64,000 nucleotides of DNA from Candidatus Hydrogenedentota bacterium (GTDB lineage Bacteria > Hydrogenedentota > Hydrogenedentia > Hydrogenedentales > JAGMZX01), in contig JAKQEQ010000181.1 in assembly GCA_029556545.1 (NCBI GenBank), forward strand, positions 62,001-126,000. Reading direction: 5' to 3'. Of the stretch, positions 50,365 through 59,241 are shown piece after piece; the first letter of the stretch is position 1; the number at the start of each line of letters is the position of its first letter. The position numbers and the translations under genes were made by a program. The notes under the pieces were generated by a model. The model saw only the letters and a list, made by a program, of their open reading frames with translations, did not search any database and had not been told where the DNA came from.

Positions 50365-51441
50365 ATGGCATTGACGGAACGCGAGAATTATCTGCGAAAC
50401 GCCTCATTCCAGCACCCGGAGTACATGCCGGTAAACCTGGGCATATCGCCGGCGTCGTGGGACCAGTGGCGCGAGTCGATGGAGGAGGTCGTCGTGCGGC
50501 ATCCGCGGATCTGGCCGGATTTCCGGAAAGGCCAGGTGGACTGGGATAACGTGGATTTCGGGCCGGCGTATACGGCGGGACAGCCGTTTCGCGATGCCTG
50601 GGGCTGTGTCTGGGAAACGAGCACGAACGGCATCGAGGGGGTGGTGATCGAGCATCCGCTGGACACGTGGGACAAGTGGGACCAGTGGCGCGCGCCGAAC
50701 CCGCTCGAAACGGCGGACCGCGGTCCCGTGGACTGGGAGGCCGCGCGTCGGAACGTGGCGGATCGCCGCGCGAAGGGGCTGCTGAGCGAGGGTGGCCTGC
50801 CCCACGGGTTCCTCTTCATGCGGCTGACGTATCTGCGCGGGTTCGAGAACATGATGGTCGACATGGCCACCGAGGAACCCATGCTCTGGAGGCTGATCGA
50901 CGCGCTGTACGAACACAACCGCGTGCTCGTCGAGCAAAACCTCGCCATAGACGTGGACGTGATCACCCTCGGCGAAGATCTGGGCGCGCAGACGGCCCCG
51001 ATCATCGGCCCCGAGATGTTTCACAAGTATTGTACGCCGACTTATGAAAAGCTGATCCGGCCCTGCCGCGAGAAGGGCCGGCACGTCATGCTCCACAGCG
51101 ACGGCTATATCATGGATCTCATCGACGAACTGCTCTTCGCGGGCGTCACCATCCTGAATCCGCAGGACCTGTGCAACGGGATCGACAACTTGCGACGTGA
51201 ACTCAAGGGCCGGGTGTGCATCCGCCTCGACGTGGACCGGCAGACCACGGTTCCCTACGGTACGCCGCAGGAAATCCACGAACTCATCGAGGAGGAGGTG
51301 CGCACGCTCGGCGCGCCGGAGGGCGGCCTTGAACTCATCGTGGGCGTCTACCCGCCGACAACGCCGGAGAACGTCCACGCCCTTGCGTGCGCCTTCGAGG
51401 AATTCCAGACCTATTGGTTCGACGGCCGCGGCAAGGCGTAA
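50365..51441 (+). CDS. Uroporphyrinogen-decarboxylase-family protein
   Basis: 358 residues from the ATG at 50365, where the conserved sequence begins (LTERENYLRNASFQHPEYMP). The URO-D fold is seen as GCVWETSTNGIEGVVIEHPL, MVDMATEEPMLWRLIDALYE, VDVITLGEDLGAQTAPIIGP, MFHKYCTPTYEKLIRPCREK, GRHVMLHSDGYIMDLIDELL and VTILNPQDLCNGIDNLRREL. This branch is nearer methylcobamide:coenzyme M methyltransferase-like members than heme-pathway HemE, since no other heme gene is near. It could handle a corrinoid or methyl group; substrate unknown. It is convergent with the oxidoreductase gene, 21 bp apart. Confidence 0.8.
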   Translation: MALTERENYLRNASFQHPEYMPVNLGISPASWDQWRESMEEVVVRHPRIWPDFRKGQVDWDNVDFGPAYTAGQPFRDAWGCVWETSTNGIEGVVIEHPLDTWDKWDQWRAPNPLETADRGPVDWEAARRNVADRRAKGLLSEGGLPHGFLFMRLTYLRGFENMMVDMATEEPMLWRLIDALYEHNRVLVEQNLAIDVDVITLGEDLGAQTAPIIGPEMFHKYCTPTYEKLIRPCREKGRHVMLHSDGYIMDLIDELLFAGVTILNPQDLCNGIDNLRRELKGRVCIRLDVDRQTTVPYGTPQEIHELIEEEVRTLGAPEGGLELIVGVYPPTTPENVHALACAFEEFQTYWFDGRGKA

Positions 51442-51462
51442 GGATGCCGCGCGCGCAGCCGA

Positions 51463-52704
51463 TCAGCAGAGCACTTCCGCGCCGCGTCCCTGGGCGATGA
51501 GCGACGTGTAGGTCTTGAGTTCGGCCTGGGTCTTGGCGTCGGTGAGGTCGATGGTCCGGCGTTGCTCGGCGGCGAGGTAGCCCCCCTGGCACAGTTTGGT
51601 TATTTCGAGCCCGTACTCGAAATTGAGGAGGGCGTCCTTGCCTTGGCGGAACGCGGCCACGGCGTCCTTGATTTCATCGACGTAGCCGTAGAGGTCGGCC
51701 TCGTTGTACTGGACAGCAAGCAGGCCGCGGGAGGCGGTGGATTTCTCGAGGGCGGTTTCGGCGTCGGCGGCGGCTTCCGCGGCCTCGTCGCCGATGAAGA
51801 CTTCGAGCGAAGACCGCAGCGTGTTGATCTCGAAGGCGTAGCCGGGCCCGAGGCCGTCCATGCACAGCCGCAGCCCTTGCTTGTCATACATCCACGAGTT
51901 CGTGAACTGCGCCTTGACCAACTGGCCGGACTCGGGGTTCTTGAAGGTGACGATGCCGGTGCAGAAGTCCTCGGCGGGGACCTTGGCGTAGTCCACGCCC
52001 ATTTTCTGAAGTAGTTTGGCGCGGTTCGCGGGGACGCCCCACTTGAGAAGCGCGGTCTCGGCCTGTACGGCGACCGGTTCAAGGAACGTGACGGGCTTCC
52101 CGACGGGGTTGAGGACGTACCAGCTTACAGCGATGCTGTGGCAGCCCATGTCGGAAAGGACGCCGCCGCCCTGACGGGTCGGGTCCCAGAACCAAGGCTC
52201 GTGGGGTCCGGCGTGTTCTTCGGCGCTGCGCGCGAGGGCGAGCGGTCCCATCGACCGCTGTTGCGGCGCGAGTTGGGTTAATGCGGCGCGAATGGCCTTC
52301 ATGTGAATCTGGTTCTCGAAATAGGCGGTGGGCAGTTTCGTGGACTTCGCGAGGCGGACCAGTTCCTCCGCCTCGGCGACGGTGCGTCCCAGGGGCTTCT
52401 CGACGATGACGCCCTTCAGCGCCGCGCCGGCCTTTACCGCGTCCGCGACGGCCTGCATGATCTCGATGCGGGCGAAGTTGGGCGCGAAGATGCACACGGC
52501 GTCAACGTGGTCGCAGAGGTCCTTGACGCCCGGGTATACCGCGCACTCGCCCACGCCGATGCTCTTCGCGAACGCGGAGAGTTCTTCCGAGCCCTTGAGC
52601 GCGTAGACGCCGGCGAGTTCGACGTCGCGAACGTACTGCATGGCCGTGGCCTGGAATTTCGAGATGAATCCCGCGCCGATGAATCCCAGTTTGAATGTAC
52701 TCAT
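51463..52704 (-). CDS. Gfo/Idh/MocA-family oxidoreductase
   Basis: 413 residues with AGGAGA before the ATG. The N-terminal Rossmann fold is seen as KLGFIGAGFISKFQATAMQY and AVCIFAPNFARIEIMQAVAD, with the family's catalytic EKP motif in KGVIVEKPLGRTVAEAEELV (about 99-118). The C-terminal half is the alpha/beta substrate domain, with a conserved PWFWDPTRQGGGVLSDMGCH (about 170) that holds the usual His. Members oxidise or reduce sugars and inositols with NAD(P). No signal peptide, so cytoplasmic. The substrate is unknown; a sodium:solute symporter is divergently encoded. Confidence 0.9.
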   Translation of the reverse strand: MSTFKLGFIGAGFISKFQATAMQYVRDVELAGVYALKGSEELSAFAKSIGVGECAVYPGVKDLCDHVDAVCIFAPNFARIEIMQAVADAVKAGAALKGVIVEKPLGRTVAEAEELVRLAKSTKLPTAYFENQIHMKAIRAALTQLAPQQRSMGPLALARSAEEHAGPHEPWFWDPTRQGGGVLSDMGCHSIAVSWYVLNPVGKPVTFLEPVAVQAETALLKWGVPANRAKLLQKMGVDYAKVPAEDFCTGIVTFKNPESGQLVKAQFTNSWMYDKQGLRLCMDGLGPGYAFEINTLRSSLEVFIGDEAAEAAADAETALEKSTASRGLLAVQYNEADLYGYVDEIKDAVAAFRQGKDALLNFEYGLEITKLCQGGYLAAEQRRTIDLTDAKTQAELKTYTSLIAQGRGAEVLC

Positions 52705-52809
52705 GGGTCAATTCTCCTCTCGGGCGTGACCGCGCGGGCCGCCCGATGTTCCCCGGACTTCGAGGGCATTATAGGCGAAGGGGGTCGGGGCGGACAATTG
52801 TTGGGGAGG

Positions 52810-52836
52810 GTTTAGGGTTTAGGGTTTAGGGTTTGG
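52810..52836 (+). repeat. TTTAGGG tandem array
   Basis: About four units of TTTAGGG in tandem, the last ending TTTGGGC. It has the unit of plant-type telomere repeats but is far too short; a slippage product is the simplest view. Confidence 0.9.
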
Positions 52837-52853
52837 GCGCGTCGAAACGTGGT

Positions 52854-52946
52854 CAATCGGGCATGCCGAGAGGTGCTGTCCCGAAAACCCTTTCGACTCG
52901 CCTGGATTCTGCAAGGCGTTGCCGCAATCGGGCATGCCGAGAGGTG
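52854..52946 (+). repeat. Pair of 22-bp direct repeats
   Basis: CAATCGGGCATGCCGAGAGG followed by TG occurs at 52854-52875 and again at 52925-52946, 71 bp apart. Each has GGCATGCC, a perfect 8-bp palindrome, in the middle, so they could be operator-like sites for a dimeric regulator of one of the flanking genes. Confidence 0.7.
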
Positions 52947-52960
52947 GAAACGCGAAAACC

Positions 52961-52989
52961 TTGAACCGTCGGCGGCAAGTTGATAGTCT
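52961..52989 (+). promoter_or_regulatory. Possible promoter for the sodium:solute symporter
   Basis: TTGAAC (52961-52966) and TAGTCT (52984-52989) have a 17-base spacer. The ATG at 53036 follows GGGGAG. The direct repeats end just upstream of the -35. Confidence 0.4.
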
Positions 52990-53035
52990 CAGACGCCTTT
53001 GGCCGCAGGGTGCGGAAACCATACGGGGAGTAGTC

Positions 53036-54700
53036 ATGGTTGGATTCACGGTTATTGACTGGGTCATTCTTGTAGTCTATTTTCTCTCGATGGCGGCAAT
53101 TGGGCCGTTGGTGGCGCACCGGGGGCGATCGACGGAGGGGTATTTTCTTGGCAACCGGTCGTACCCGGGGTGGCTTATCGGGCTGTCCATGTTTGCTACA
53201 TCAATTAGTTCTATAACATTTGTAGCCTATCCCGCGGATGCGTACAAGACGGCCTATATTCGCTTCCTGCCGTGCCTGATGCTGCCGCTCGGGGTGTGGC
53301 TCGCGTCCTTGATGTTCCTCCCCTACTATCGCCGTGCGCGGGTCGTATCGGCCTTCGAGTACCTGGAGGCGCGCTTCGGACCGGGCACGCGCCTGTACGC
53401 TTCCTCGATGTTCGTCGTGGGGCAGGTAATCCGCGTGAGTCTGATCCTGTACCTGGTGGCGGTGCTCGTCCATAAGATGACCAATTTCGATCCGTATCTC
53501 TGCATCCTGATCGGCGGCGTGGTGACCTCGTTCTACACGGTGACCGGCGGGATCGAGGCGGTGATCTGGACGGACTTCATCCAGTCGTTTCTGCTGTGGG
53601 CCGGCGGCTTCATCATCCTCTTCGTGATCATTTTCAGCATCGACGGCGGCTTCAGCACAATCATCACGGAAGCCTGGAACGACGGAAAATTCATGCTGGG
53701 GGACCTGAACACGGCGACGGGCACGCTCGAACCCGCGCCGTGGGGTTTCTCGCTTACGGAGAAGACGGTGGTGATGATGCTGCTCATCGGGTTGAACGGC
53801 TGGCTGACGGAGTACAGCAGCAACCAGAACGTGATTCAGAAATACTGCGCATCGAAGAACCCGAAAGAGGCGACCCGCGCCATCTGGATATGTTGCCTGT
53901 GCAGCGTGCCGACGTGGGGCTTCTTCATGCTGTTGGGCACGTGCCTATATGTGTTCTTCAAGTTTCAGGTCCCGCCCGAGCTGCGGGAAGCCTGGCCGCA
54001 CGTGATCGGCGCGGGTGACCCGGACGCCGTGGCGATGCTGACGGGGCCGCAAAAGAGCGAGGGGATTCTCCCCCACTTCGTGGTGCACTACCTTCCGGCG
54101 GGCGTGTCGGGGCTCGTGATTGCGGGCGTGCTGGCCGCGGCGATGTCGTCCCTATCGTCGAGCATCAACGCGGTCTCGGCTGTAAGCATCGTGGATATCT
54201 ATAAGCGTCGTCTCGTGCCGGGCCGATCCGATCGGCACTACGTTATTGTGGCCAAGCTAATTGCGCTGACGTGCTCGGTGCTGATGTTGCTCGGGGCGTT
54301 CCTGCTGATGAAGGCGGACAGCAAGACCCTGCAAGACACGGCGACGAAGATCGGGGCGCTCACCGGCGGCGGGTTGCTCGGTTTATACGTGCTCGGATTC
54401 ATGACGCGGCGCGGCGACGGGCGCGCAATCGCGACGGGCATCATCTGCATGCTCGTGTTCTCGGCGTACATCATGGCTTGCGAGTTAAGCTGGCTGCGTC
54501 CCGGCATGTTCACCTACCTGGGTCTTGGCGAGAGTGTGGCGGAGCGCATCGCCAAGCCGATTGACACGTACTACGCGGGGCTGTTGGGGAATCTGATCAT
54601 GTTCTTTGTGGGTTACGGGTTGGCGCGTCTGATCGGCAGTCCCCAACGGGACTTGACGAACTTGACGGTCTGGACGCAAGATGGCGCGCCGGTGGATTAA
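53036..54700 (+). CDS. Sodium:solute symporter (SSS family)
   Basis: 554 residues from the ATG at 53036 (GGGGAG upstream), with about 13 membrane helices. Family marks: DWVILVVYFLSMAAIGPLVA, STEGYFLGNRSYPGWLIGLS, FATSISSITFVAYPADAYKT, TVTGGIEAVIWTDFIQSFLL, and VLAAAMSSLSSSINAVSAVS near 395, the sodium-site helix. SSS carriers take up sugars, amino acids, vitamins or inositol with Na+. Neighbouring genes (Gfo/Idh oxidoreductase, URO-D-like protein) and common Planctomycete sugar loci point to a sugar or polyol. A MerR-type gene follows 23 bp later and is probably cotranscribed. Confidence 0.9.
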   Translation: MVGFTVIDWVILVVYFLSMAAIGPLVAHRGRSTEGYFLGNRSYPGWLIGLSMFATSISSITFVAYPADAYKTAYIRFLPCLMLPLGVWLASLMFLPYYRRARVVSAFEYLEARFGPGTRLYASSMFVVGQVIRVSLILYLVAVLVHKMTNFDPYLCILIGGVVTSFYTVTGGIEAVIWTDFIQSFLLWAGGFIILFVIIFSIDGGFSTIITEAWNDGKFMLGDLNTATGTLEPAPWGFSLTEKTVVMMLLIGLNGWLTEYSSNQNVIQKYCASKNPKEATRAIWICCLCSVPTWGFFMLLGTCLYVFFKFQVPPELREAWPHVIGAGDPDAVAMLTGPQKSEGILPHFVVHYLPAGVSGLVIAGVLAAAMSSLSSSINAVSAVSIVDIYKRRLVPGRSDRHYVIVAKLIALTCSVLMLLGAFLLMKADSKTLQDTATKIGALTGGGLLGLYVLGFMTRRGDGRAIATGIICMLVFSAYIMACELSWLRPGMFTYLGLGESVAERIAKPIDTYYAGLLGNLIMFFVGYGLARLIGSPQRDLTNLTVWTQDGAPVD

Positions 54701-54723
54701 GCCCGCGCGATCGAGAGGGCGCG

Positions 54724-55110
54724 ATGCGCGTCAGAATCGACCCCGATACGCCGAAGATCGACCCGAAGCGGAACTACCGTATTTCGGAGGTCAGCGCATT
54801 GGTGCGCGTGCCGGTGCATGTGATCCGGTACTGGGAGAAACTGATCCCGGAATTGGCGCCGCCCCGCAACGCAGCGAGAAAGCGCTGCTACAAGGCGAAG
54901 GAGATCGAGCGCATTCTTTTGGTGCGCCAATACATCCGCAGCGAAGGGCTCTCTCCCGAGGCCGCGCGCACGAAATTGGTGCAGGTTATCGAGGGCGGGC
55001 GGCCGCCGCAGTCGCGGCAGGAAGTGATCGAGCTTCTGGATCAACTCGCGGAGGAAGTGCGCGCGGCGATTACCGTGCTCGACCGGGTGCGTCAATCGGA
55101 CGCTACGTGA
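54724..55110 (+). CDS. MerR-family regulator
   Basis: 128 residues. The winged helix-turn-helix is seen as YRISEVSALVRVPVHVIRYW and EKLIPELAPPRNAARKRCYK, with the usual MerR start-site words (IRYWE and a following YKAKEIERILLVRQYI). A helix follows that would pair two subunits, and no effector domain is visible, so it may sense nothing itself or by a partner. It lies 23 bp after the symporter gene and probably controls that operon. Its last 8 bp overlap the end of the convergent beta-helix gene. Confidence 0.85.
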   Translation: MRVRIDPDTPKIDPKRNYRISEVSALVRVPVHVIRYWEKLIPELAPPRNAARKRCYKAKEIERILLVRQYIRSEGLSPEAARTKLVQVIEGGRPPQSRQEVIELLDQLAEEVRAAITVLDRVRQSDAT

Positions 55111-57487
55111 CGAGCCGCCGGCGCGTGGATGCCGCCAACAGCGCCAACAAGACACCGGCAAACACGAACGCGTCCGCGCTCAGAACCCTCACCCTGCCCT
55201 CTCCCACGGGGAGAGGGATCGCGCCGCAGCCCAGGAGGGACATGCCCTTGTCCAGTCTGAAGGGCATGAAGTCGACCGGCCCGAACATCTTCGCGGCGAT
55301 GGCCTCGTACGTGTAAAGGCCCCAGTCGTTATTCTCGGCGGGCACGGTGACATTGGTCAGGTTCACGACGAAATGGCCCACCACGCCGCGGAAACGGTTG
55401 TCGCCCGCGCCCGAGACGCCCCTCCGACCCAGCACGGGCACGCGCGCTGGGGCGGCTTGCTTCCGATTCGGCAGGTTTACGAGGACGGCGTCCCCGCGAA
55501 TCCCCTCGAAGGTCGTGCGCTCAATGCGCAACGCGCTTTCAAGGGTCTGTACGCCCGTGTGCACGCGCCGGATGCGGGAATCGAAGATCGAGCCCGGGGC
55601 GGCGCCGTCGCCACGCACGGACACGCCAATCGAGAAGAGGCTGTCGTTGCCGTCGATTGTGACACGCTCGACGCGGGCGGTAACGGACTGCATGCTGACG
55701 AGAATGCCGAGCGCCACCTGCAAGGGTGGGAAAGAGACGCGGCACTCGCGCAGGGTCGCGCCGTCGTCCATCTCGACGACGACGTGCCGCGGGTCCGAGG
55801 CGTCATAGTGGCGGATTTCGGTCTGGTCCGCGCCGCCGCCGGCAAGCGCTACGCCCGGGGGCAGTACGACGGCTTCCTCGTACAAGCCCGGGCTCACGTG
55901 AATGGCGCGGGTATTACCGAACGCGCGGGCGGTCGCGGTCGCCTTGGCAATCGTGAGGAACGGCGCGTCGGCGTTCCCCGGATTCTCGTCGCTGCCGTCC
56001 TTCGCCACGAAGAACTCGCGCTGCGGGTCTTCCGGGTCGGTCGGATCGGTATCCAAGGCGAATTCTTGCGCGTTGGTCAGGCCGTCCCCGTCGAGGTCTG
56101 TCTCGCCATCCGCCGGGTCGGCGGGATCGAACCCGAAGAATTCCTCCCAGTCATCCTCCATTCCATCGCCATCGACATCGAAAAACTCAGCCGCGCCGAT
56201 GTCGAAGGTGGGTCCGACGGGCCTCGGGAAACCGCGAAAATCCGTGTCCACGCCGTCCACGTCCGTGCCCTGATCGATGAGCGGCGAATCAGGCAACGGA
56301 CGGAAGTCGCCGTTGTCGGGGTCGCGATAACCGGGCCTTACGTCGAGATTGCCCTCGCCGGGATAGCCTGCTTCAACATTTGAGTAAGACACGTTCGCGG
56401 GCTGTACGCCGAGGTTCAGGACGGATGCGGGCGCATTCCCCCAGAAGTCCGAATTCACGGCCAGAATGTTGCCGCCGTTGCTCACCACCGCCGCCGAATC
56501 CGTCTGGGCCGCGTTTTTCCAGACCGTACAGTGGTATAACTCAACTTGGTGCAGCGTGAAGACCGCGCCGCCTGCGCGGGTCGCCCGGTTATCCCGGAAA
56601 ATGGCGTTTTGCAGGCGCACGACGCCGCTCCAGTTCGCCACCGCGCCACCGTCCGTCTGCGCGAGGTTGCCGGTAAAGAACACGCGGTTCATTTCCGCAG
56701 TGCCCTGAAAGTTTACCCAGAAAGCGCCGCCGTCGCGATTGAGGGCGCGGTTATTCTCGAAGCGGCAGTCTTCGAATGTGATTGTTCCTTCGTACAGCGT
56801 CACGGCGCCGCCCCCGAACGCGTTGTTGCCCTCGAAGACACAGCCCAGGTATGTCGTGTCGCCCTCGTCGAAGACCGCGCCGCCGGTGCTGCTCGCCGCA
56901 TTGTTGCGAAAGACGGCGTCGCGCAGGACGAGTTCTCCGCCGTCCAGATGGGCCACCGCACCGCCGAAGACCGCCTCGTTCGCCTCGAAGAGGCAATCGA
57001 CCACGCGCATGGACGCGCTTTGAAGCAGCAAGCCGCCGCCGTAGCTGCCGGGCACGCCGCCCGCCGCCGCGCGCCCGCCGCGAATGGTGAAGCCGTCTAT
57101 CAGGGCGTCATTGGCGCCCACTACGACGTGAACGGCCTGGTTGCCGAGGCGCGCGACCGCGCCGTCGATCACCGTCGGGCGCGCGGCGGGATCCCGCTGA
57201 TCGCGGGCGGTTTCGTCGCCGGCGAATCCGCCGTAGAGCGTCACGCCTTCGCGGAGCGTGAGCGCGCCGTCCAAGGCATTGCGCCACTCGTCGTACAGAC
57301 CCGCGGCAACCCAGACTTCGTCGCCGGGCGCCGCCGCGTCCACGGCGGCCTGAAGCGTCAGGAACGCACTGTCCCAGGCCGTGCCGTCTTCGTTCCCGGA
57401 GGTATTGGCGCGGTCCACGTAGACGACCGCGCCCCATGAGGGGGCGGCGCAGAAAAGGCTGACAAGCAGCACCCTGGATACGACCAT
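55103..57487 (-). CDS. Secreted parallel beta-helix surface protein with C-terminal anchor
   Basis: 794 residues from the ATG at 57487 (AAGGAG upstream). Signal peptide (about 1-20). Residues about 20-400 are a right-handed parallel beta-helix (DUF1565/choice-of-anchor-type: YVDRANTSGNEDGTAWDSAF, VTLYGGFAGDETARDQRDPA, CLFEANEAVFGGAVAHLDGG). A calcium-type linker follows (DVDGDGMEDDWEEFFGFDPA, DLDGDGLTNAQEFALDTDPT), then a second DUF1565-like beta-helix (FVAKDGSDENPGNADAPFLT). The C-terminus has a helix, ADAFVFAGVLLALLAASTRR, ending RRLVT, that would keep it in the membrane or serve as a sorting tail. The peptide IPLPVGEGRVRV just before this helix is coded by a CCCTCTCCC-family repeat. Adhesin or glycan-binding role is likely. 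Confidence 0.8.
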   Translation of the reverse strand: MVVSRVLLVSLFCAAPSWGAVVYVDRANTSGNEDGTAWDSAFLTLQAAVDAAAPGDEVWVAAGLYDEWRNALDGALTLREGVTLYGGFAGDETARDQRDPAARPTVIDGAVARLGNQAVHVVVGANDALIDGFTIRGGRAAAGGVPGSYGGGLLLQSASMRVVDCLFEANEAVFGGAVAHLDGGELVLRDAVFRNNAASSTGGAVFDEGDTTYLGCVFEGNNAFGGGAVTLYEGTITFEDCRFENNRALNRDGGAFWVNFQGTAEMNRVFFTGNLAQTDGGAVANWSGVVRLQNAIFRDNRATRAGGAVFTLHQVELYHCTVWKNAAQTDSAAVVSNGGNILAVNSDFWGNAPASVLNLGVQPANVSYSNVEAGYPGEGNLDVRPGYRDPDNGDFRPLPDSPLIDQGTDVDGVDTDFRGFPRPVGPTFDIGAAEFFDVDGDGMEDDWEEFFGFDPADPADGETDLDGDGLTNAQEFALDTDPTDPEDPQREFFVAKDGSDENPGNADAPFLTIAKATATARAFGNTRAIHVSPGLYEEAVVLPPGVALAGGGADQTEIRHYDASDPRHVVVEMDDGATLRECRVSFPPLQVALGILVSMQSVTARVERVTIDGNDSLFSIGVSVRGDGAAPGSIFDSRIRRVHTGVQTLESALRIERTTFEGIRGDAVLVNLPNRKQAAPARVPVLGRRGVSGAGDNRFRGVVGHFVVNLTNVTVPAENNDWGLYTYEAIAAKMFGPVDFMPFRLDKGMSLLGCGAIPLPVGEGRVRVLSADAFVFAGVLLALLAASTRRRLVT
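55188..55217 (-). repeat. CCCTCTCCC-family repeat inside the beta-helix gene
   Basis: CCCTCTCCC (55197-55205) pairs with GGGAGAGGG (55209-55217) around a three-base loop, with the flank CCCTCACCC on its left. It is in frame and codes IPLPVGEGRV before the C-terminal helix. Confidence 0.85.
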
Positions 57488-57685
57488 GCGGAAATCTCCT
57501 TGTCTTCGCGGCGCGAGGTCCGCCGCGGCGGACACACAAGCGCCTATGACGATAACACAAAGTGCGCCTGCTTTAATCTCGGCGCGGGCGTCCCGGACGG
57601 AATTGCGCTCCCGCGTCTTAATCGGGCACTATGCCGCCAACGTGGCGCGCGAAGCCGCAGTGGCGCGTCATTCGTGGAGGAGTCC

Positions 57686-58645
57686 ATGCCCGTGGCCCGT
57701 CTTGACGTCGTAGTGACCGCGTACAACCGCGCCGATTTCCTTGATCGCTGCCTGTCGTCGGTGCTGGCCTCGGCGAGCGACACGATCGACGTGCGGGTCA
57801 TCGTGATGGACAACGGATCGACCGACGGCACGGCGGAGACGGCGGCGGCCTTCGGGGAGCGGATTCGCGTATTGCGCACGTCGGACAACCGCCCCATCGT
57901 CGAGGTCCTCAACCGCGGCCTGGATGCCGCAATCGAAGACCGGCCCGACTGCATATTGGTGATGAATGACGACACGGAATTCGCGCCGGGCGCCATCGAG
58001 CGGCTCATGAGCGCCGCCGAGGCGCACCCGAACAGCGTCATGACGCCGCTGCAACTGAATTATCGCGAACCGGGCAGGATCGATGACAACGCCTACCGAC
58101 ACGTCGCCGCGGTGCGCGATTTGATCGAGGACGCGGTCGTGGGCCGCCCGCTGCGGCAGACGTATCCGTTGCCGACGATCATCGGGGCGGCCATGTTCGC
58201 GCGGCGAGAGGTATGGGAGGCCGTCGGCGGGTTCGACCCCTTGTTCTGGTTTTACGGCGTGGACGACGATGTGTGCGCGCGGGCGCGGTGGATCGGGTAC
58301 GAGGTGCTGTTGGTCCCTCAGGCGCATCTTTTTCACGCGCACGGCAAGCTCGACGTCCCGCCGGCTTCGCCGGACCCCGCCGCCGTCTTGCGCAAGTGGC
58401 GCAACGAAACGCAGGCGCGGTATCTCTTTGTGCTGAAAGACCCGAATCACCGATTCGCGGTCAATGTGGCACGCGCCCTCGGCGCCATACTGAAGACCAG
58501 CGTGGCCTGCCTCTTCGCAGCGTGGCCCCGGGGCGCGTGGGAGGCTCTGACCATCGGCGGGCATTGCCTCGCGCGACTGCGGCGTATCGCCCGGACGCGT
58601 AAGTTGCATTTCGATCCGGCCCGCCGTCGCAAGCCGGGCGCATGA
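57686..58645 (+). CDS. GT2-family glycosyltransferase
   Basis: 319 residues from the ATG at 57686 (GGAGGAG upstream). The GT-A fold is seen as LDVVVTAYNRADFLDRCLSS, VIVMDNGSTDGTAETAAAFG, CILVMNDDTEFAPGAIERLM (with the Asp-rich metal site) and AVGGFDPLFWFYGVDDDVCA, the acceptor-site words of family 2. It would add a sugar from a nucleotide donor to a glycan, lipid or protein on the cytoplasmic side. The last 30 residues are basic and may bind the membrane. It opens the stretch that holds the cytochrome pair, but a separate promoter is seen before those. Confidence 0.88.
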   Translation: MPVARLDVVVTAYNRADFLDRCLSSVLASASDTIDVRVIVMDNGSTDGTAETAAAFGERIRVLRTSDNRPIVEVLNRGLDAAIEDRPDCILVMNDDTEFAPGAIERLMSAAEAHPNSVMTPLQLNYREPGRIDDNAYRHVAAVRDLIEDAVVGRPLRQTYPLPTIIGAAMFARREVWEAVGGFDPLFWFYGVDDDVCARARWIGYEVLLVPQAHLFHAHGKLDVPPASPDPAAVLRKWRNETQARYLFVLKDPNHRFAVNVARALGAILKTSVACLFAAWPRGAWEALTIGGHCLARLRRIARTRKLHFDPARRRKPGA

Positions 58646-58666
58646 GGGGCGCGCCGGCGCGGCACC

Positions 58667-58696
58667 TTGACGAAGGCTGCGGAAAACCTGTATGAA
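58667..58696 (+). promoter_or_regulatory. Promoter for nrfHA
   Basis: TTGACG (58667-58672) and TATGAA (58691-58696) with an 18-base spacer lie 67 bases before the nrfH ATG. No clear regulator box (FNR or NarL type) is visible. Confidence 0.55.
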
Positions 58697-58762
58697 GTCC
58701 GGCGGGCACGGGGGGAAAGCGCAAGGTATTGCCTTGTCGGATCGCAAGAGGATGCGTGCAGT

Positions 58763-59221
58763 ATGAACAAGACGACGGTGGTAGGCGCGGCGCTGGTCTC
58801 GTGTATTTTGACGGGGGCGCTGGTCGGCGTTGGCGGCTACACGTTCATCTATGCGAAGGGCGCTTCGTACATGACGAACGACCCCGCGGCCTGCGCCAAC
58901 TGCCACATCATGCGCGATCACTACGACGCATGGCTCAAGTCGAGCCATCACGCGGTGGCGGTCTGCAACGACTGTCACACGCCGCACGATTTCTTCGGGA
59001 AGTATTACACCAAGGCGCGCAACGGGTATCATCACTCGTGGGCGTTCACAACGGGCTGGTTCCATGAGCCGATCCAGATAACGCCGGTAAACCGGGAGAT
59101 TACGGAAGCGGCGTGTCGCTACTGTCACCAGGATATCGTTGACGCGATGGATTCGGATTTCGCGCACGCGGGCGCGCTGTCGTGCATCTCGTGCCATCGT
59201 TATGTCGGACATATGAAGTAG
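58763..59221 (+). CDS. nrfH: NrfH-type tetraheme cytochrome c, quinol oxidase subunit
   Basis: 152 residues from the ATG at 58763 (AGAGGA upstream). One membrane helix (VVGAALVSCILTGALVGVGG) anchors it, and four heme sites follow: CANCH (about 43), CNDCH (about 67), CRYCH (about 117) and CISCH (about 140). This is the NapC/NirT-family NrfH, which takes electrons from menaquinol and passes them to NrfA. nrfA starts 20 bp later, so the two are one operon for nitrite reduction to ammonium. Nothing seems missing. Confidence 0.93.
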   Translation: MNKTTVVGAALVSCILTGALVGVGGYTFIYAKGASYMTNDPAACANCHIMRDHYDAWLKSSHHAVAVCNDCHTPHDFFGKYYTKARNGYHHSWAFTTGWFHEPIQITPVNREITEAACRYCHQDIVDAMDSDFAHAGALSCISCHRYVGHMK

Positions 59222-59241
59222 CCGGAAAAAGGAGTGCAGTC

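Larger units (their letters stand above)
52705..53035. other. Divergent intergenic region with TTTAGGG array and direct repeat
   Basis: Between the oxidoreductase and symporter genes. It holds a tandem (TTTAGGG) array at 52810-52836, two direct copies of a 22-bp sequence (52854-52875 and 52925-52946), and a possible rightward promoter TTGAAC (52961-52966) and TAGTCT (52984-52989). No gene is visible. Confidence 0.55.

Noticed and set aside
52810-52836. Telomere
   Set aside because: The TTTAGGG array has only about four units and lies between two ordinary divergent bacterial genes.
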